Positions 8,103 to 16,183 of a DNA stretch of 64,000 nucleotides are shown piece by piece. The position numbers were made by a program, and so were the translations under genes. This stretch comes from Rubrivivax sp. A210 (GTDB lineage Bacteria > Pseudomonadota > Gammaproteobacteria > Burkholderiales > Burkholderiaceae_C): contig NZ_CAJGBN010000007.1 of NCBI RefSeq assembly GCF_904426505.1, positions 38,293 through 102,292 on the forward strand, in the 5' to 3' direction. The notes below the pieces were generated by a model. It searched no databases. It was not told the DNA's origin and was given only the letters and a program-made list of their open reading frames with translations. Each line of letters opens with the position of its first letter. Position 1 is the first letter of the stretch.

Positions 8103-8461
8103 AGGCCCGCACTGCCCTGCCGAGCATGGACGAGAAGACCGCCGTCACCGCGCTGGCGGCGCTGGCGCAGGAAGTGCGCCTGCGCATCTTTCGCGCGCTG
8201 GTGGGCGCCGGGCCCGCCGGCCTGACGCCGGGCGCGCTGTCCGCCCTGCTGGACGTGCCCGGCTCCACGCTGTCGTTCCACCTCAAGGAGCTGACGCATG
8301 CCGGCCTCGTGAGCCAGGAGCGCGACGGCCGCCACCTGATCTACCGGCCGTCGCTGGCGCACATGAACGAGCTGCTGGGCTACCTCACGGCGCACTGCTG
8401 CCAGGCGTCGGCGCAGGCCGGCTGCGAGTTGCGCGCGCCCTCGGGCTGCAAGACCTGCTGA
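8099..8461 (+). CDS. arsR: ArsR/SmtB family arsenic-responsive repressor
   Basis: This 120-residue winged-helix repressor has the DNA-recognition helix around residues 46-68 (LSALLDVPGSTLSFHLKELTHAGLV) and the wing ERDGRHLIYR. Cysteines cluster at 100, 101, 109, 117 and 120. The adjacent Cys pair followed by a third Cys at the C-terminus resembles the As(III) site of the Acidithiobacillus ferrooxidans type rather than the E. coli type, which sits in the DNA-binding helix. Arsenite binding would release the repressor. It is placed inside the operon, so it likely autoregulates from the promoter before GAPDH and perhaps also from the site at 8531-8545. Confidence 0.93.
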   Translation: MKARTALPSMDEKTAVTALAALAQEVRLRIFRALVGAGPAGLTPGALSALLDVPGSTLSFHLKELTHAGLVSQERDGRHLIYRPSLAHMNELLGYLTAHCCQASAQAGCELRAPSGCKTC

Positions 8462-8530
8462 ACGCTGCCGGGCCGTACGGCATCTCCATTGCGGCGGACG
8501 CTGGTGGGCCAGGTTGCGCTGCGGCGCGAG

Positions 8531-8545
8531 ACCGAAAATATCGGT
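8531..8545. promoter_or_regulatory. Perfect inverted repeat upstream of acr3
   Basis: ACCGA and TCGGT flank AAATA in the 96-base gap between arsR and acr3, 13 bases before the acr3 start. The position fits a second ArsR operator or a small attenuating hairpin. No matching copy was seen at 5696-5708, so the two sites may bind different proteins. Confidence 0.35.
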
Positions 8546-8557
8546 GAACAATGGGTC

Positions 8558-9622
8558 ATGTCCACCGCCACCCTGCCCACACCGCCCGCCGCTCCGGCGC
8601 CCATGAGCCTGTTCGAGCGCTGGCTCACCGTCTGGGTCTTGCTGTGCATCATCGTCGGCATTGCGCTGGGCCAGTTCTTCCCGGCGCCCTTCCAGGCCAT
8701 AGGGCGCATGGAGGTGGCCAAGGTCAACCTGCCCGTGGGCCTGCTGATCTGGGTGATGATCATCCCCATGCTGCTGAAGGTGGACTTCGGCGCCCTCGGC
8801 GAGGTGAAGCAGCACTGGCGCGGCATCGCCGTCACGCTCTTCGTCAACTGGGCCGTCAAACCTTTCTCGATGGCGCTGCTGGGCTGGGTCTTCATCCGCC
8901 ATGTCTTCGCGCCCTACCTGCCCGCGGGGCAGGCCGACAGCTATATCGCCGGACTCATCCTGCTCGCCGCAGCGCCCTGCACGGCCATGGTCTTCGTCTG
9001 GAGCCGGCTCACCAACGGCCATCCTCTCTTCACGCTCAGCCAGGTGGCGCTGAACGACACCATCATGGTGTTTGCCTTCGCGCCCATCGTGGCGCTGCTG
9101 CTGGGTCTGTCGTCCATCACCGTGCCCTGGGACACGCTGATTACCTCGGTCGTGCTCTACATCGTGATCCCGGTGCTCATCGCGCAGCTGGGGCGCAAGG
9201 CGCTGCTGGCGCGCGGGCCGGAGGCCCTGGACGCGGCCCTGGCCCGCATCGGTCCCTGGTCGATCACGGCCCTGCTGGCCACCCTGGTGCTGCTCTTCGC
9301 CTTCCAGGGCCGGGCCATCCTCGGGCAGCCGCTGGTCATCGCGATGCTGGCCGTGCCCATCCTGATCCAGGTGTTCTTCAACGCGGGCCTGGCCTACGGG
9401 CTCAACCGCCAGCTCGGCGAGCGGCACAGCGTGGCCTGTCCCTCGGCCCTGATAGGCGCCAGCAACTTCTTCGAGCTGGCGGTGGCCGCCGCGATCAGCC
9501 TGTTCGGCTTCGAGTCGGGTGCGGCGCTGGCCACCGTGGTGGGCGTGCTGATCGAGGTGCCGGTGATGCTGCTGGTGGTGCGCATCGTCAACCGGACCCA
9601 GGGCTGGTACGAAAGGGGCTGA
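8558..9622 (+). CDS. acr3: Arsenite efflux permease Acr3
   Basis: The 354-residue permease belongs to the bile/arsenite/riboflavin transporter superfamily, with ten predicted helices. It carries the Acr3 signatures AAAPCTAMVFVWS (conserved Cys141 of helix 4), LPVGLLIWVMIIPM and GASNFFELAVAAAISLFG. It extrudes arsenite by proton antiport from the cytoplasm. Start 8558 is chosen because the 23 codons upstream encode a charged tail and overlap the inverted repeat at 8531-8545. It is separated from arsR by 96 bases, unlike the tighter spacing within GAPDH-arsJ-arsR, so it may have some independent control. Confidence 0.94.
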   Translation: MSTATLPTPPAAPAPMSLFERWLTVWVLLCIIVGIALGQFFPAPFQAIGRMEVAKVNLPVGLLIWVMIIPMLLKVDFGALGEVKQHWRGIAVTLFVNWAVKPFSMALLGWVFIRHVFAPYLPAGQADSYIAGLILLAAAPCTAMVFVWSRLTNGHPLFTLSQVALNDTIMVFAFAPIVALLLGLSSITVPWDTLITSVVLYIVIPVLIAQLGRKALLARGPEALDAALARIGPWSITALLATLVLLFAFQGRAILGQPLVIAMLAVPILIQVFFNAGLAYGLNRQLGERHSVACPSALIGASNFFELAVAAAISLFGFESGAALATVVGVLIEVPVMLLVVRIVNRTQGWYERG

Positions 9623-9692
9623 GCCTGCGGTGGCCCGGATCGGGCACCCGAGCAGGCCCCATGGGAGGGCCTCTCAGCCTGGCAGGCCGCTC

Positions 9693-9721
9693 AAGCCCGT
9701 TGCAAGCGAAGCAGCGGGCTT
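9693..9721. terminator. Hairpin between convergent acr3 and the dehydrogenase gene
   Basis: AAGCCCG and CGGGCTT form 7-bp arms around a 15-base loop in the 111-base gap between the two convergent stops. No U-tract follows on either side, so its activity as a terminator is uncertain. Confidence 0.4.
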
Positions 9722-9733
9722 CGCGGCCTCGAC

Positions 9734-10798
9734 CTAGATCAGCGCCGCGATGGCCTGCCCCATCTCGGTGGTGTTGGCGCTGCCGCCCAGGTCGGCCGTG
9801 CGCGGCCCGCTGGCCAGCACCTGCTCGATGGCCTCGAGGATGGCGTCGTGGGCGGCCTGCTCGCCCAGGAACTGCAGCATCAGCGCCGCGCTCCAGATCA
9901 TGGCCACCGGGTTGGCGATGTTGCGGCCGTAGATGTCGGGCGCCGAGCCGTGTACCGGCTCGAACAGGCTGGGGAACTTGCGCTCGGGGTTGAGGTTGGC
10001 CGAGGGTGCCAGGCCTATGGTGCCGGTGCAGGCCGGGCCCAGGTCGGACAGGATGTCGCCGAACAGGTTGCTGGCCACCACCACGTCGAAGCGGTCCGGC
10101 TGCAGCACGAAGCGCGCGGTGAGGATGTCGATGTGCTGCTTGTCGACGGTGATCTGCGGATAGGCCGCGTGCATGGCGTCGGCGCGGCCGTCCCACCAAG
10201 GCATGCTGATGGCGATGCCGTTGCTCTTGGTGGCCACCGTCAGGTGCTGGCGCGGGCGCTCGGCGGCGCGCTCGAAGGCGTACTTGAGCACGCGGTCGCT
10301 GCCAAAGCGGCTGAACACGTTCTCCTGGATCACGATCTCGCGCTCCGTGCCCTCGTACATGATGCCGCCGAGCTTGGTGTACTCGCCCTCGGTGTTCTCG
10401 CGCACGATGAGGAAGTCGATGTCGCCCGGCTTGCGCCCGGCCAGCGGGCAGGGCACGCCTTCGAACAGGCGCACCGGCCGCAGGTTGATGTACTGGTCGA
10501 ATTCGCGCCGGAACTTGAGCAGGCTGCCCCACAGCGACACGTTGTCGGGCACGGTGGCCGGCCAGCCCACGGCGCCGAAGAGCAGCGCGTCCTGGTCCTG
10601 CAGCTGCGTCTTCCAGTCGGCGGGCATCATCTCGCCGTGCGCCGTGTACCAGTCGCAGCTGGCCCATGCCACGGCCTTGGCCTGCAGCCTGAAGCCGAAG
10701 CGCTCTTCGGCGCGTGCCAGCACGCGCAGCGCCTCGGGCATCACTTCCTTGCCGATGCCGTCGCCGGGGATGACGGCGATCTTGTGTGTCTTGCCCAT
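9734..10798 (-). CDS. ttuC: Tartrate/D-malate dehydrogenase family (TtuC/DmlA-type)
   Basis: The 354-residue protein belongs to the isocitrate/isopropylmalate dehydrogenase family, with IPGDGIGKEV at the N-terminus, IVRENTEGEYTKLGG in the middle and SNLFGDILSDLGP for metal binding. LFEPVHGSAPDI and the NAD-binding GLAPSANLNPE are typical of the tartrate dehydrogenase/decarboxylase and D-malate dehydrogenase branch. It would oxidise and decarboxylate a 2-hydroxy diacid in the cytoplasm using NAD. A class II aldolase-like gene lies 151 bases upstream on the same strand, which suggests a shared sugar-acid or hydroxy-diacid pathway. Substrate within the family cannot be read with certainty. Confidence 0.85.
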   Translation of the reverse strand: MGKTHKIAVIPGDGIGKEVMPEALRVLARAEERFGFRLQAKAVAWASCDWYTAHGEMMPADWKTQLQDQDALLFGAVGWPATVPDNVSLWGSLLKFRREFDQYINLRPVRLFEGVPCPLAGRKPGDIDFLIVRENTEGEYTKLGGIMYEGTEREIVIQENVFSRFGSDRVLKYAFERAAERPRQHLTVATKSNGIAISMPWWDGRADAMHAAYPQITVDKQHIDILTARFVLQPDRFDVVVASNLFGDILSDLGPACTGTIGLAPSANLNPERKFPSLFEPVHGSAPDIYGRNIANPVAMIWSAALMLQFLGEQAAHDAILEAIEQVLASGPRTADLGGSANTTEMGQAIAALI

Positions 10799-10949
10799 GG
10801 GTGTTCTTCCTTCTATGCGCTGCGGTGGCGATTGTCGCTGCCGCCATGCCCGTGGGCAGCGCAGCCCTCAGTCACCACTGCCAGGGGGCCACCGAGCAAG
10901 ACCCTGTGGTCGAGGTAGAGCGCGTCCGTGGCGCTCGGTGCGCCTGCGC

Positions 10950-11597
10950 TCAGGCTCTTTCCCTGAGCCCGTAGTGCGCGAACTTCGCCACCACGCGCGC
11001 AATCTCTTCATCGGGCAGGATGCGCGGCTTGCCCAGCTGCAGCGCGAGGATGTAGAGGTGCGCCAGCGCCTCCATCTCGACGGCCAGCCACATCGCCTTG
11101 GCCATGTTGGCGCCAGTGGCGATCATGCCGTGGTGGGCGAGCAGGCAGCCGCTGCGGTTTTCCAGCGCCGCGATGGCCGCCACCGACAGCGCTTCCGTGC
11201 CATAGGTGTGGTAGCTGGCGCAGCGGATGCTGGGTCCGCCAGCGCTGGCGATCATGTAGTGCACGGCCGGGATTTCCATGCCCTGGATGGCCAGTGCCGT
11301 GCAGTGCGTGGGGTGGGCGTGGACGACGGCGTTGACCTCGGGCCTGGCAACGTAGATGTCGCGGTGGAAGCGCCATTCGCTGCTGGGTGCCAGCGGGTGG
11401 TCGAAGCTGCCGTCGAGCTTCATGAAGACGATGTCTTCCGGCTGCAGCGCGTCGTAGGCGATGCCGCTGGGCGTGACCAGCATGCCGTCGGACCAGCGCA
11501 CGCTCAGGTTGCCTGAGGTGCCCTGGCTGAGCCCGGATGAGTTCATCTTCAGGCCGTGGACGATGATCTCGCGGCGGTGGTCGAACTCCTTGCTCAT
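10950..11597 (-). CDS. Class II aldolase/adducin family protein
   Basis: This 215-residue protein has the L-fuculose-phosphate aldolase fold: SGLSQGTSGNLSVR near residues 18-31, an SSEWRFHRDIY motif with the catalytic Glu, the zinc-binding HAHPTHCTALA and a downstream LLAHHGMI histidine pair. Relatives cleave or decarboxylate phosphorylated four- to six-carbon sugars or sugar acids. The neighbouring tartrate/malate-type dehydrogenase suggests tetronate or related acid catabolism, as in 3-oxo-tetronate-4-phosphate decarboxylases, but no kinase is adjacent. The start at 11597 follows a GAACCGAGATG context. The divergent EamA transporter shares its promoter region. Confidence 0.82.
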   Translation of the reverse strand: MSKEFDHRREIIVHGLKMNSSGLSQGTSGNLSVRWSDGMLVTPSGIAYDALQPEDIVFMKLDGSFDHPLAPSSEWRFHRDIYVARPEVNAVVHAHPTHCTALAIQGMEIPAVHYMIASAGGPSIRCASYHTYGTEALSVAAIAALENRSGCLLAHHGMIATGANMAKAMWLAVEMEALAHLYILALQLGKPRILPDEEIARVVAKFAHYGLRERA

Positions 11598-11702
11598 CTC
11601 GGTTCTCCTGGCAATGGGTTGAGGGTGGGCGTGCGCGCCGCGTTCTGCGGCGCACTGAGACAATGAGATTACAGGCCACCCTGGCCGGATCGCCTCTGCC
11701 CC

Positions 11703-12641
11703 ATGTCCACCTCCGCACGCAACCACACGCTGCTCGGCATCGCCTTCGTGATGGGCGCGGCAAGTTGCTTCGCCACCATGGACACGACGATCCGCTACAT
11801 CGGCGCCTACTTCTCGGTGGCCCTGGTGCTGTGGGCGCGCTACGGCCTGCACGCCGCCATCATGACGTTGTGGATCGCGCTGTCGGACAAGGGTTCGTTC
11901 AGGAGCGCCAACCCGATGTTCCAGATTGCGCGCGGGGCGCTGCTGGCCTTCTCGTCGACGATGGCATTCGCCGCCCTGCGGCGCATGCCGGTGGCCGAGT
12001 TCACCGCCATCGTGATGCTGACGCCGGTGGTGGCCACGCTCATCGCCTGGCTGTGGCTCAAGGAAAGCGTCTCGCGCCTGCGCTGGCTGCTGGTGTTGGG
12101 CGGCTTCATCGGGGCGCTGATCGTCGTGCGCCCCGGCAGCGGCATCGTCGGCTGGGCGGCGCTGCTGCCGCTGGCCGCAGCCTTCTCGAATGCCGCCTTC
12201 CAGATCATGACCAGCCGCTTCGCGCCGCACGAAGATCCCTACACCACCAACTTCTACACCGGGGTCACCGGCGTCACGCTGGCCACGCCGCTGCTGCTGG
12301 CCAGCGTGGCCGATCCCATCGACACCCTGCTGGCCGCGCCCAGCCTCCAGGTCGGCGGCCTGGTGGCGGTGGCGGTGCTCGGCACCACCGGCCACCTGCT
12401 GCTCATCCTGGCACTGGGCAAGGCCCCGGCCTCGACCCTGATGCCCTTCCAGTACGTGCAGTTGCTGGTGGCCGCGCTGGCCGGCTACATCGTGTTCGGC
12501 CTGGCCCCCGACGGCTGGAGCTGGCTGGGCATGGCCACCATCGGCATCTGCGGCGCCGCCAGCGCCTGGCTGAACGTGCGGGCCGCCGCTGATCGCCATC
12601 GGCCGGTGAGCGCCGTCCAGGTCGACACGGTCGCGGAGTGA
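11703..12641 (+). CDS. EamA/DMT family transporter
   Basis: The 312-residue protein has ten predicted helices in two homologous halves, the hallmark of the drug/metabolite transporter family. FALRRMPVAEFTAIVMLTPV-type segments and ALGKAPASTLMPFQYVQLL are typical of the two EamA domains. It likely exports a small metabolite from the cytoplasm. It is divergent from the class II aldolase with 105 bases between starts, so it may serve the same pathway as that gene and the dehydrogenase. The substrate cannot be read from sequence. Confidence 0.85.
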   Translation: MSTSARNHTLLGIAFVMGAASCFATMDTTIRYIGAYFSVALVLWARYGLHAAIMTLWIALSDKGSFRSANPMFQIARGALLAFSSTMAFAALRRMPVAEFTAIVMLTPVVATLIAWLWLKESVSRLRWLLVLGGFIGALIVVRPGSGIVGWAALLPLAAAFSNAAFQIMTSRFAPHEDPYTTNFYTGVTGVTLATPLLLASVADPIDTLLAAPSLQVGGLVAVAVLGTTGHLLLILALGKAPASTLMPFQYVQLLVAALAGYIVFGLAPDGWSWLGMATIGICGAASAWLNVRAAADRHRPVSAVQVDTVAE

Positions 12642-12747
12642 AGGCACGGGCACAGGCCCGGCCCGAGACGGGAATCCACTTGTTGCGGCGGGTCTTCGTC
12701 GTGGCGCATGATGGCGCCCCTCATCCCCAACCGCAGCAGGCACGCAG

Positions 12748-12963
12748 ATGAAGCAGCTCCTCCTGATCTCCCTCGTGTTCGTGGCCGGCAGTGCGCTGGC
12801 CTGTCCGGGCGACGCCGCCAAGGAAGCCATGGCGCCCGCGGGCGACAGCAAGGCGGCCGTGGCCGAGAAGGCCAGCCCCAAGGCCAGGGTCGCCGCGGCC
12901 AAGGCCGAGCCCAAGGTGGCCGCCAAGGCCGCCCCCGAGGCGCGCAAGGTCGCCGGCCTCTAA
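12748..12963 (+). CDS. Small exported Ala/Lys-rich protein
   Basis: The 71-residue product has an N-terminal signal peptide (about 18 residues, ending ALA before a Cys) and then a low-complexity tail of Ala, Lys, Glu and Pro, resembling histone H1-type or AlgP-type tails. The Cys right after the hydrophobic segment could be a lipobox (ALAC), making it a possible lipoprotein. No catalytic motif is visible. It sits alone between the EamA gene and a convergent thioredoxin-like gene, with a hairpin just downstream. Function is unknown; the base composition of the tail matches the genome, and it may be a structural or nucleic-acid-binding peptide. Confidence 0.65.
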   Translation: MKQLLLISLVFVAGSALACPGDAAKEAMAPAGDSKAAVAEKASPKARVAAAKAEPKVAAKAAPEARKVAGL

Positions 12964-12982
12964 AGCACCCGCGGATCGGCGG

Positions 12983-13011
12983 CGGGCCGCGCGCTCAACA
13001 GCGCCGGCCCG
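12983..13011. terminator. Bidirectional hairpin between convergent genes
   Basis: CGGGCCG and CGGCCCG arms, extended by GCGCT/AGCGC with one bulge around a CAAC loop, form a strong stem in the 51-base gap between the small Ala/Lys-rich gene and the thioredoxin-like gene. No clear U-tract is present, as is common at high GC. Confidence 0.5.
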
Positions 13012-13014
13012 TCG

Positions 13015-13476
13015 TCACTTCGGCGCCGCGTCCAGGCGGGTGAAGAAGTCGTGGATGCCCTGGTCGCCCATCTTGCGGGCGTCGGCGAGTTCGCCTGATC
13101 GGGTTGCGGCGGCCGGGCGGCCCTCGGCGTTCAGCAGCACCACCGCCGGGATGCCCTTCTTCAAGGGCACGCCGTAGGTTTCGGCCACGTCGACATTGCG
13201 GTCGAAGCGGCCCACGTCCACCTTCACCACCTTGAAGCGCGCGGCGATGAGGGCCGCGCTGGCGCCGCTCTTGAAGGCCGTGTCCAGCATGCGGCAGTCG
13301 CCGCACCAGTTGGCGCCGAAGACCACCAGCACCTGCTGGCGCGAGCCGCCGGCCGCGCGCAAGGCCGCGGCGATCTGCGCCTTGGCGTCGGCGGATTCGT
13401 CGTAGATCGCCGTGCCGGCCGCGGACGCCGCCAGCGCGAGGAAGGCGGTCAACAAGGCCGCAAGCCGCTTGAGCAT
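13015..13476 (-). CDS. Exported thioredoxin-fold protein
   Basis: This 153-residue protein has a signal peptide of about 20 residues, so it acts in the periplasm. The thioredoxin fold is shown by VLVVFGANWCGDCRML, with a CGDC active site, and a cis-proline segment KGIPAVVLLNAEG. The intermediate YGVPLKKGIPA matches DUF953/thioredoxin_7-type reductants. It probably reduces or isomerises disulfides of exported proteins. The partner is unknown; the divergent neighbour is an exported amidohydrolase. The length is typical for a single-domain periplasmic thioredoxin. Confidence 0.85.
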   Translation of the reverse strand: MLKRLAALLTAFLALAASAAGTAIYDESADAKAQIAAALRAAGGSRQQVLVVFGANWCGDCRMLDTAFKSGASAALIAARFKVVKVDVGRFDRNVDVAETYGVPLKKGIPAVVLLNAEGRPAAATRSGELADARKMGDQGIHDFFTRLDAAPK

Positions 13477-13626
13477 GGAAGGCTCCCGTCAGTGAGCGTG
13501 GATGGCGCGCCAGTGTAGTGAAGGCCGGCGCTGCCGCCACTGTCGCCGCGGCGGGCCGTCCGGGCGCCGGGGTCTTGGCCTTCGTGCGTAGACTGGGCGC
13601 GCCTTGTGCCCGATCTGGAGTCCACC

Positions 13627-14514
13627 ATGCTGCGACCTATCCTCAGACAAGCCCTGGTGCTGGCGGCCTGTGCGCTGGGGCTGGCCCTGCCGGCCCCGGC
13701 GCTGGCGCAGCGCTACGCCGGGCCGCTGTTCGATGCCCACCTGCACTACAACGAAGAGGCCTGGATGTCGGAGCATCCGCTCGACGACGCGCTGGGCCGC
13801 CTCAAGCGCGCCGGCGTGCGCGCCATCGTCGCCAACAGCAGGCCCAATGACGGCACGAAATCGCTGGCCGCGGCGCGCGAACAGGCCGCCGCGGCCGGGC
13901 TCACGGTCGTGCCCTTCGTGCGCCTGTACCGCAACCGCGCCGACTACGGCAGCTGGTTCAACGACGAGACCATCTACGAGATGGTGCTGCGCGAACTCGC
14001 GGCCGGAACGGCGGCCGGCCCCTACCGCGGCCTGGGCGAGTTCCACCTCTACGACAGCGCCAATGCCAACGGGCCGGTGGCGCGCAAGCTGATGCAACTG
14101 GCCCAGGCCCGGGATCTGGCCGTGCTGGCCCATGTTGACGACGACGCCATCGACAAGCTGATGGCCCACGCGCCGCAGGCGCGGCTGATCTGGGCCCACA
14201 CCGGCATCGCCGGCGTGCCGGTGGAGCGCGTGCGCGCCCTGCTGCTCAAGTACCCACGGCTAGTCGGCGAGCTGTCCTACCGCCCAGGCCTCACCGGCGC
14301 TGGTGGCGGCCTGAGCGACGAGTGGAAGGCGCTGCTCAGCGCCCACAGCGAGCGCTTCGTCATCGGCTCGGACACCTGGATCAACGCCCGCTGGGCCGGC
14401 TACGAAAGCCTGATGGCCGACGCGCGGCGCTGGCTGGCCGACCTGCCCGAAGCGGCGGCGCGTCGCATCGCCTGGGACAACGGCGCGGGCCTGTTCGGGC
14501 TGGCGCCGCCCTGA
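13627..14514 (+). CDS. Exported amidohydrolase-family metal-dependent hydrolase
   Basis: The 295-residue protein has a signal peptide of about 27 residues ending ALAQ. It then shows an amidohydrolase_2-like TIM barrel: the metal-binding LFDAHLHYN (His-x-His), [10 protein letters not shown] and [10 protein letters not shown] with later metal ligands, and [10 protein letters not shown] with the distal Asp. It likely hydrolyses an amide, ester or lactone in the periplasm, substrate unknown. The ATG at 13627 is preferred over a start seven codons earlier because it places the signal peptide at the N-terminus. A PLP enzyme gene follows 68 bases later on the same strand. Confidence 0.8.
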   Translation: MLRPILRQALVLAACALGLALPAPALAQRYAGPLFDAHLHYNEEAWMSEHPLDDALGRLKRAGVRAIVANSRPNDGTKSLAAAREQAAAAGLTVVPFVRLYRNRADYGSWFNDETIYEMVLRELAAGTAAGPYRGLGEFHLYDSANANGPVARKLMQLAQARDLAVLAHVDDDAIDKLMAHAPQARLIWAHTGIAGVPVERVRALLLKYPRLVGELSYRPGLTGAGGGLSDEWKALLSAHSERFVIGSDTWINARWAGYESLMADARRWLADLPEAAARRIAWDNGAGLFGLAPP

Positions 14515-14582
14515 GCCTGCGGGCCATCGCCGCAGGTGGTCCGTCACTCGCTAAAGTGCCGCCAGGCAACCGGACGCAGAGC

Positions 14583-15722
14583 ATGCCCCACCTGACCGAA
14601 CTCGATACACCCGCCGCCCTCGTCGACATCCCTTGCATGCAGCGCAACATCGCGCGCATGCAGCAGCGCATGGAGGGGCTGGGCGTCAAGTTCCGCCCCC
14701 ATGTCAAGACCAGCAAGTGCTTGCCGGTGGTGCAGGCGCAGCTCGAAGCGGGCGCCCAAGGCATCACCGTCTCCACGCTCAAGGAAGCCGAGCAGTTCTG
14801 GGCCGCGGGCATCGCCGACATCCTCTACGCGGTGTGCATCGTGCCGGCCAGGCTGCCCCAGGTGCTGGCGCTGCGCCGCCAGGGCTGCGGGCTCAAGATC
14901 ATCACCGACAGCCTGGCCGGTGCCGAGGCCATCGCGCGCTTCGGCCGGCAGCAGGGCGAGGCCTTCGAGGTGTGGATCGAGGTCGACGTCGACGGCCATC
15001 GCTCCGGCATTGCGCCCGAGGCCGAAGCCTTGCTGGCCGTGGGCCGGGCGCTGCACGCCGGCGGCATGAAGCTGGGTGGCGTGATGGCCCACGCCGGCGC
15101 CAGCTACGAATGCGACGAGCCCGTGGCGCTGCGCCGCATCGCCGAACAGGAGCGCGCCGGCACGGTGCGCGCGGCAAACAGGCTGCGCCAGGCGGGCCTG
15201 CCCTGCCCGGCGGTGAGCGTGGGCTCGACCCCGACGGCCCTGTCGGCGCAGAGCCTGGAAGGCGTCACGGAGGTGCGTGCCGGCGTCTACGTCTTCTTCG
15301 ACCTGGTGATGCACAACGTGGGCGTCTGCCCGTTGCAGGACATCGCCCTGTCGGTGCTCACCACCGTCATCGGCCACCAGCCCGAGAAAGGCTGGGCCAT
15401 CGTCGACGCCGGCTGGATGGCCATGAGCCGCGACCGCGGCACGCACAAGCAGAGGCGCGATTTCGGCTACGGCCAGGTCTGCAGCGAAGCCGGCGAGCCG
15501 ATCACGGGCTATGTGATGGACGGCGCCAACCAGGAGCACGGCATCGTCTGCCGCCAGGGTGGGGGCGAGATCGATGGCGACATCGAACGGCGCTTTCCGC
15601 TCGGCACGCGGCTGCGCATCCTGCCCAACCACGCCTGCGCCACCGCGGCGCAGCACCCGGTGTACCAGGCACTGGGGCCTGACGGCCAGGCCCGGGCCTG
15701 GCCCCGCTTCTACGGATGGTGA
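14583..15722 (+). CDS. DSD1-type D-serine dehydratase / D-threonine aldolase family
   Basis: This 379-residue fold-type III PLP enzyme has the lysine motif RPHVKTSK at about 39-45 in an alanine-racemase-like barrel. The C-terminal domain carries the NHACAT segment, whose His and Cys bind zinc in the DSD1 family. GITVSTLKEAE and GGVMAHAGASYEC are also family features. It would eliminate or cleave D-hydroxy amino acids (D-serine, D-threonine or D-threo-3-hydroxyaspartate) in the cytoplasm. The RidA gene begins 11 bases later. RidA hydrolyses the reactive enamine/imine released by PLP dehydratases, which favours a dehydratase over an aldolase. The exact substrate is not decided by sequence. Confidence 0.85.
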   Translation: MPHLTELDTPAALVDIPCMQRNIARMQQRMEGLGVKFRPHVKTSKCLPVVQAQLEAGAQGITVSTLKEAEQFWAAGIADILYAVCIVPARLPQVLALRRQGCGLKIITDSLAGAEAIARFGRQQGEAFEVWIEVDVDGHRSGIAPEAEALLAVGRALHAGGMKLGGVMAHAGASYECDEPVALRRIAEQERAGTVRAANRLRQAGLPCPAVSVGSTPTALSAQSLEGVTEVRAGVYVFFDLVMHNVGVCPLQDIALSVLTTVIGHQPEKGWAIVDAGWMAMSRDRGTHKQRRDFGYGQVCSEAGEPITGYVMDGANQEHGIVCRQGGGEIDGDIERRFPLGTRLRILPNHACATAAQHPVYQALGPDGQARAWPRFYGW

Positions 15723-15733
15723 GACGAGCCGCC

Positions 15734-16120
15734 ATGACGCTGCAATCCATCAACCCCGAGGCGAACGCGCGGCCGGGCGGCCACTATTCCCACGGCACGG
15801 TCGCCAACGGCTTTGTCTTCGTGTCGGGCCAACTGCCCATCGCAACCAGCGGCGAGAAGCGTGTCGACGCCAGCTTCGCCGAGCAGACCCGCCAGGTGCT
15901 GGCCAACGTCGAAGCCGTGCTGACGGCCTGCGGCAGCGGCATCGACTGCCTGGTGCAGGTGCGCGTCTACATCGACGACCTGGCGCACTGGCCGGAGTTC
16001 AATGCGCTCTACGCCCAGTGGGCCCAGGCCAGCCGCCCTTCCCGCGCGGTGGTGCCCACCGGGGCACTGCACCATGGCTTGAAGATCGAGGTGGAGGCGG
16101 TGGCCGTGGTCAGGGCCTGA
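15734..16120 (+). CDS. ridA: RidA/YjgF family enamine/imine deaminase
   Basis: The 128-residue protein shows the Rid signature: an FVFVSGQLPI strand near the N-terminus, QTRQVLANVEAVLTACGSG, and the C-terminal RAVVPTGALHHGLKIEVEAVAV. The usual catalytic Arg (here in SRAVV) is at the expected place, although the neighbouring residues VPTGALHHG depart from classical RidA, so it belongs to a Rid subfamily. It hydrolyses 2-aminoacrylate-like intermediates to keto acids and ammonia. It is translationally close to the PLP enzyme gene (11 bases), which would be its source of intermediates. Confidence 0.88.
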   Translation: MTLQSINPEANARPGGHYSHGTVANGFVFVSGQLPIATSGEKRVDASFAEQTRQVLANVEAVLTACGSGIDCLVQVRVYIDDLAHWPEFNALYAQWAQASRPSRAVVPTGALHHGLKIEVEAVAVVRA

Positions 16121-16140
16121 CCGCGCGTGGTTGCGCGCGT

Positions 16141-16163
16141 GGCGGCGGGAAGCCGCTGCCGCC
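16141..16163. terminator. Weak hairpin between ridA and the convergent PEP-CTERM gene
   Basis: GGCGGC and GCCGCC arms enclose an 11-base loop in the 63-base convergent gap. It has no U-tract and the stem is short, so it is a weak candidate. Confidence 0.25.
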
Positions 16164-16183
16164 GTGGGCCTGCGGCGGGCCGA

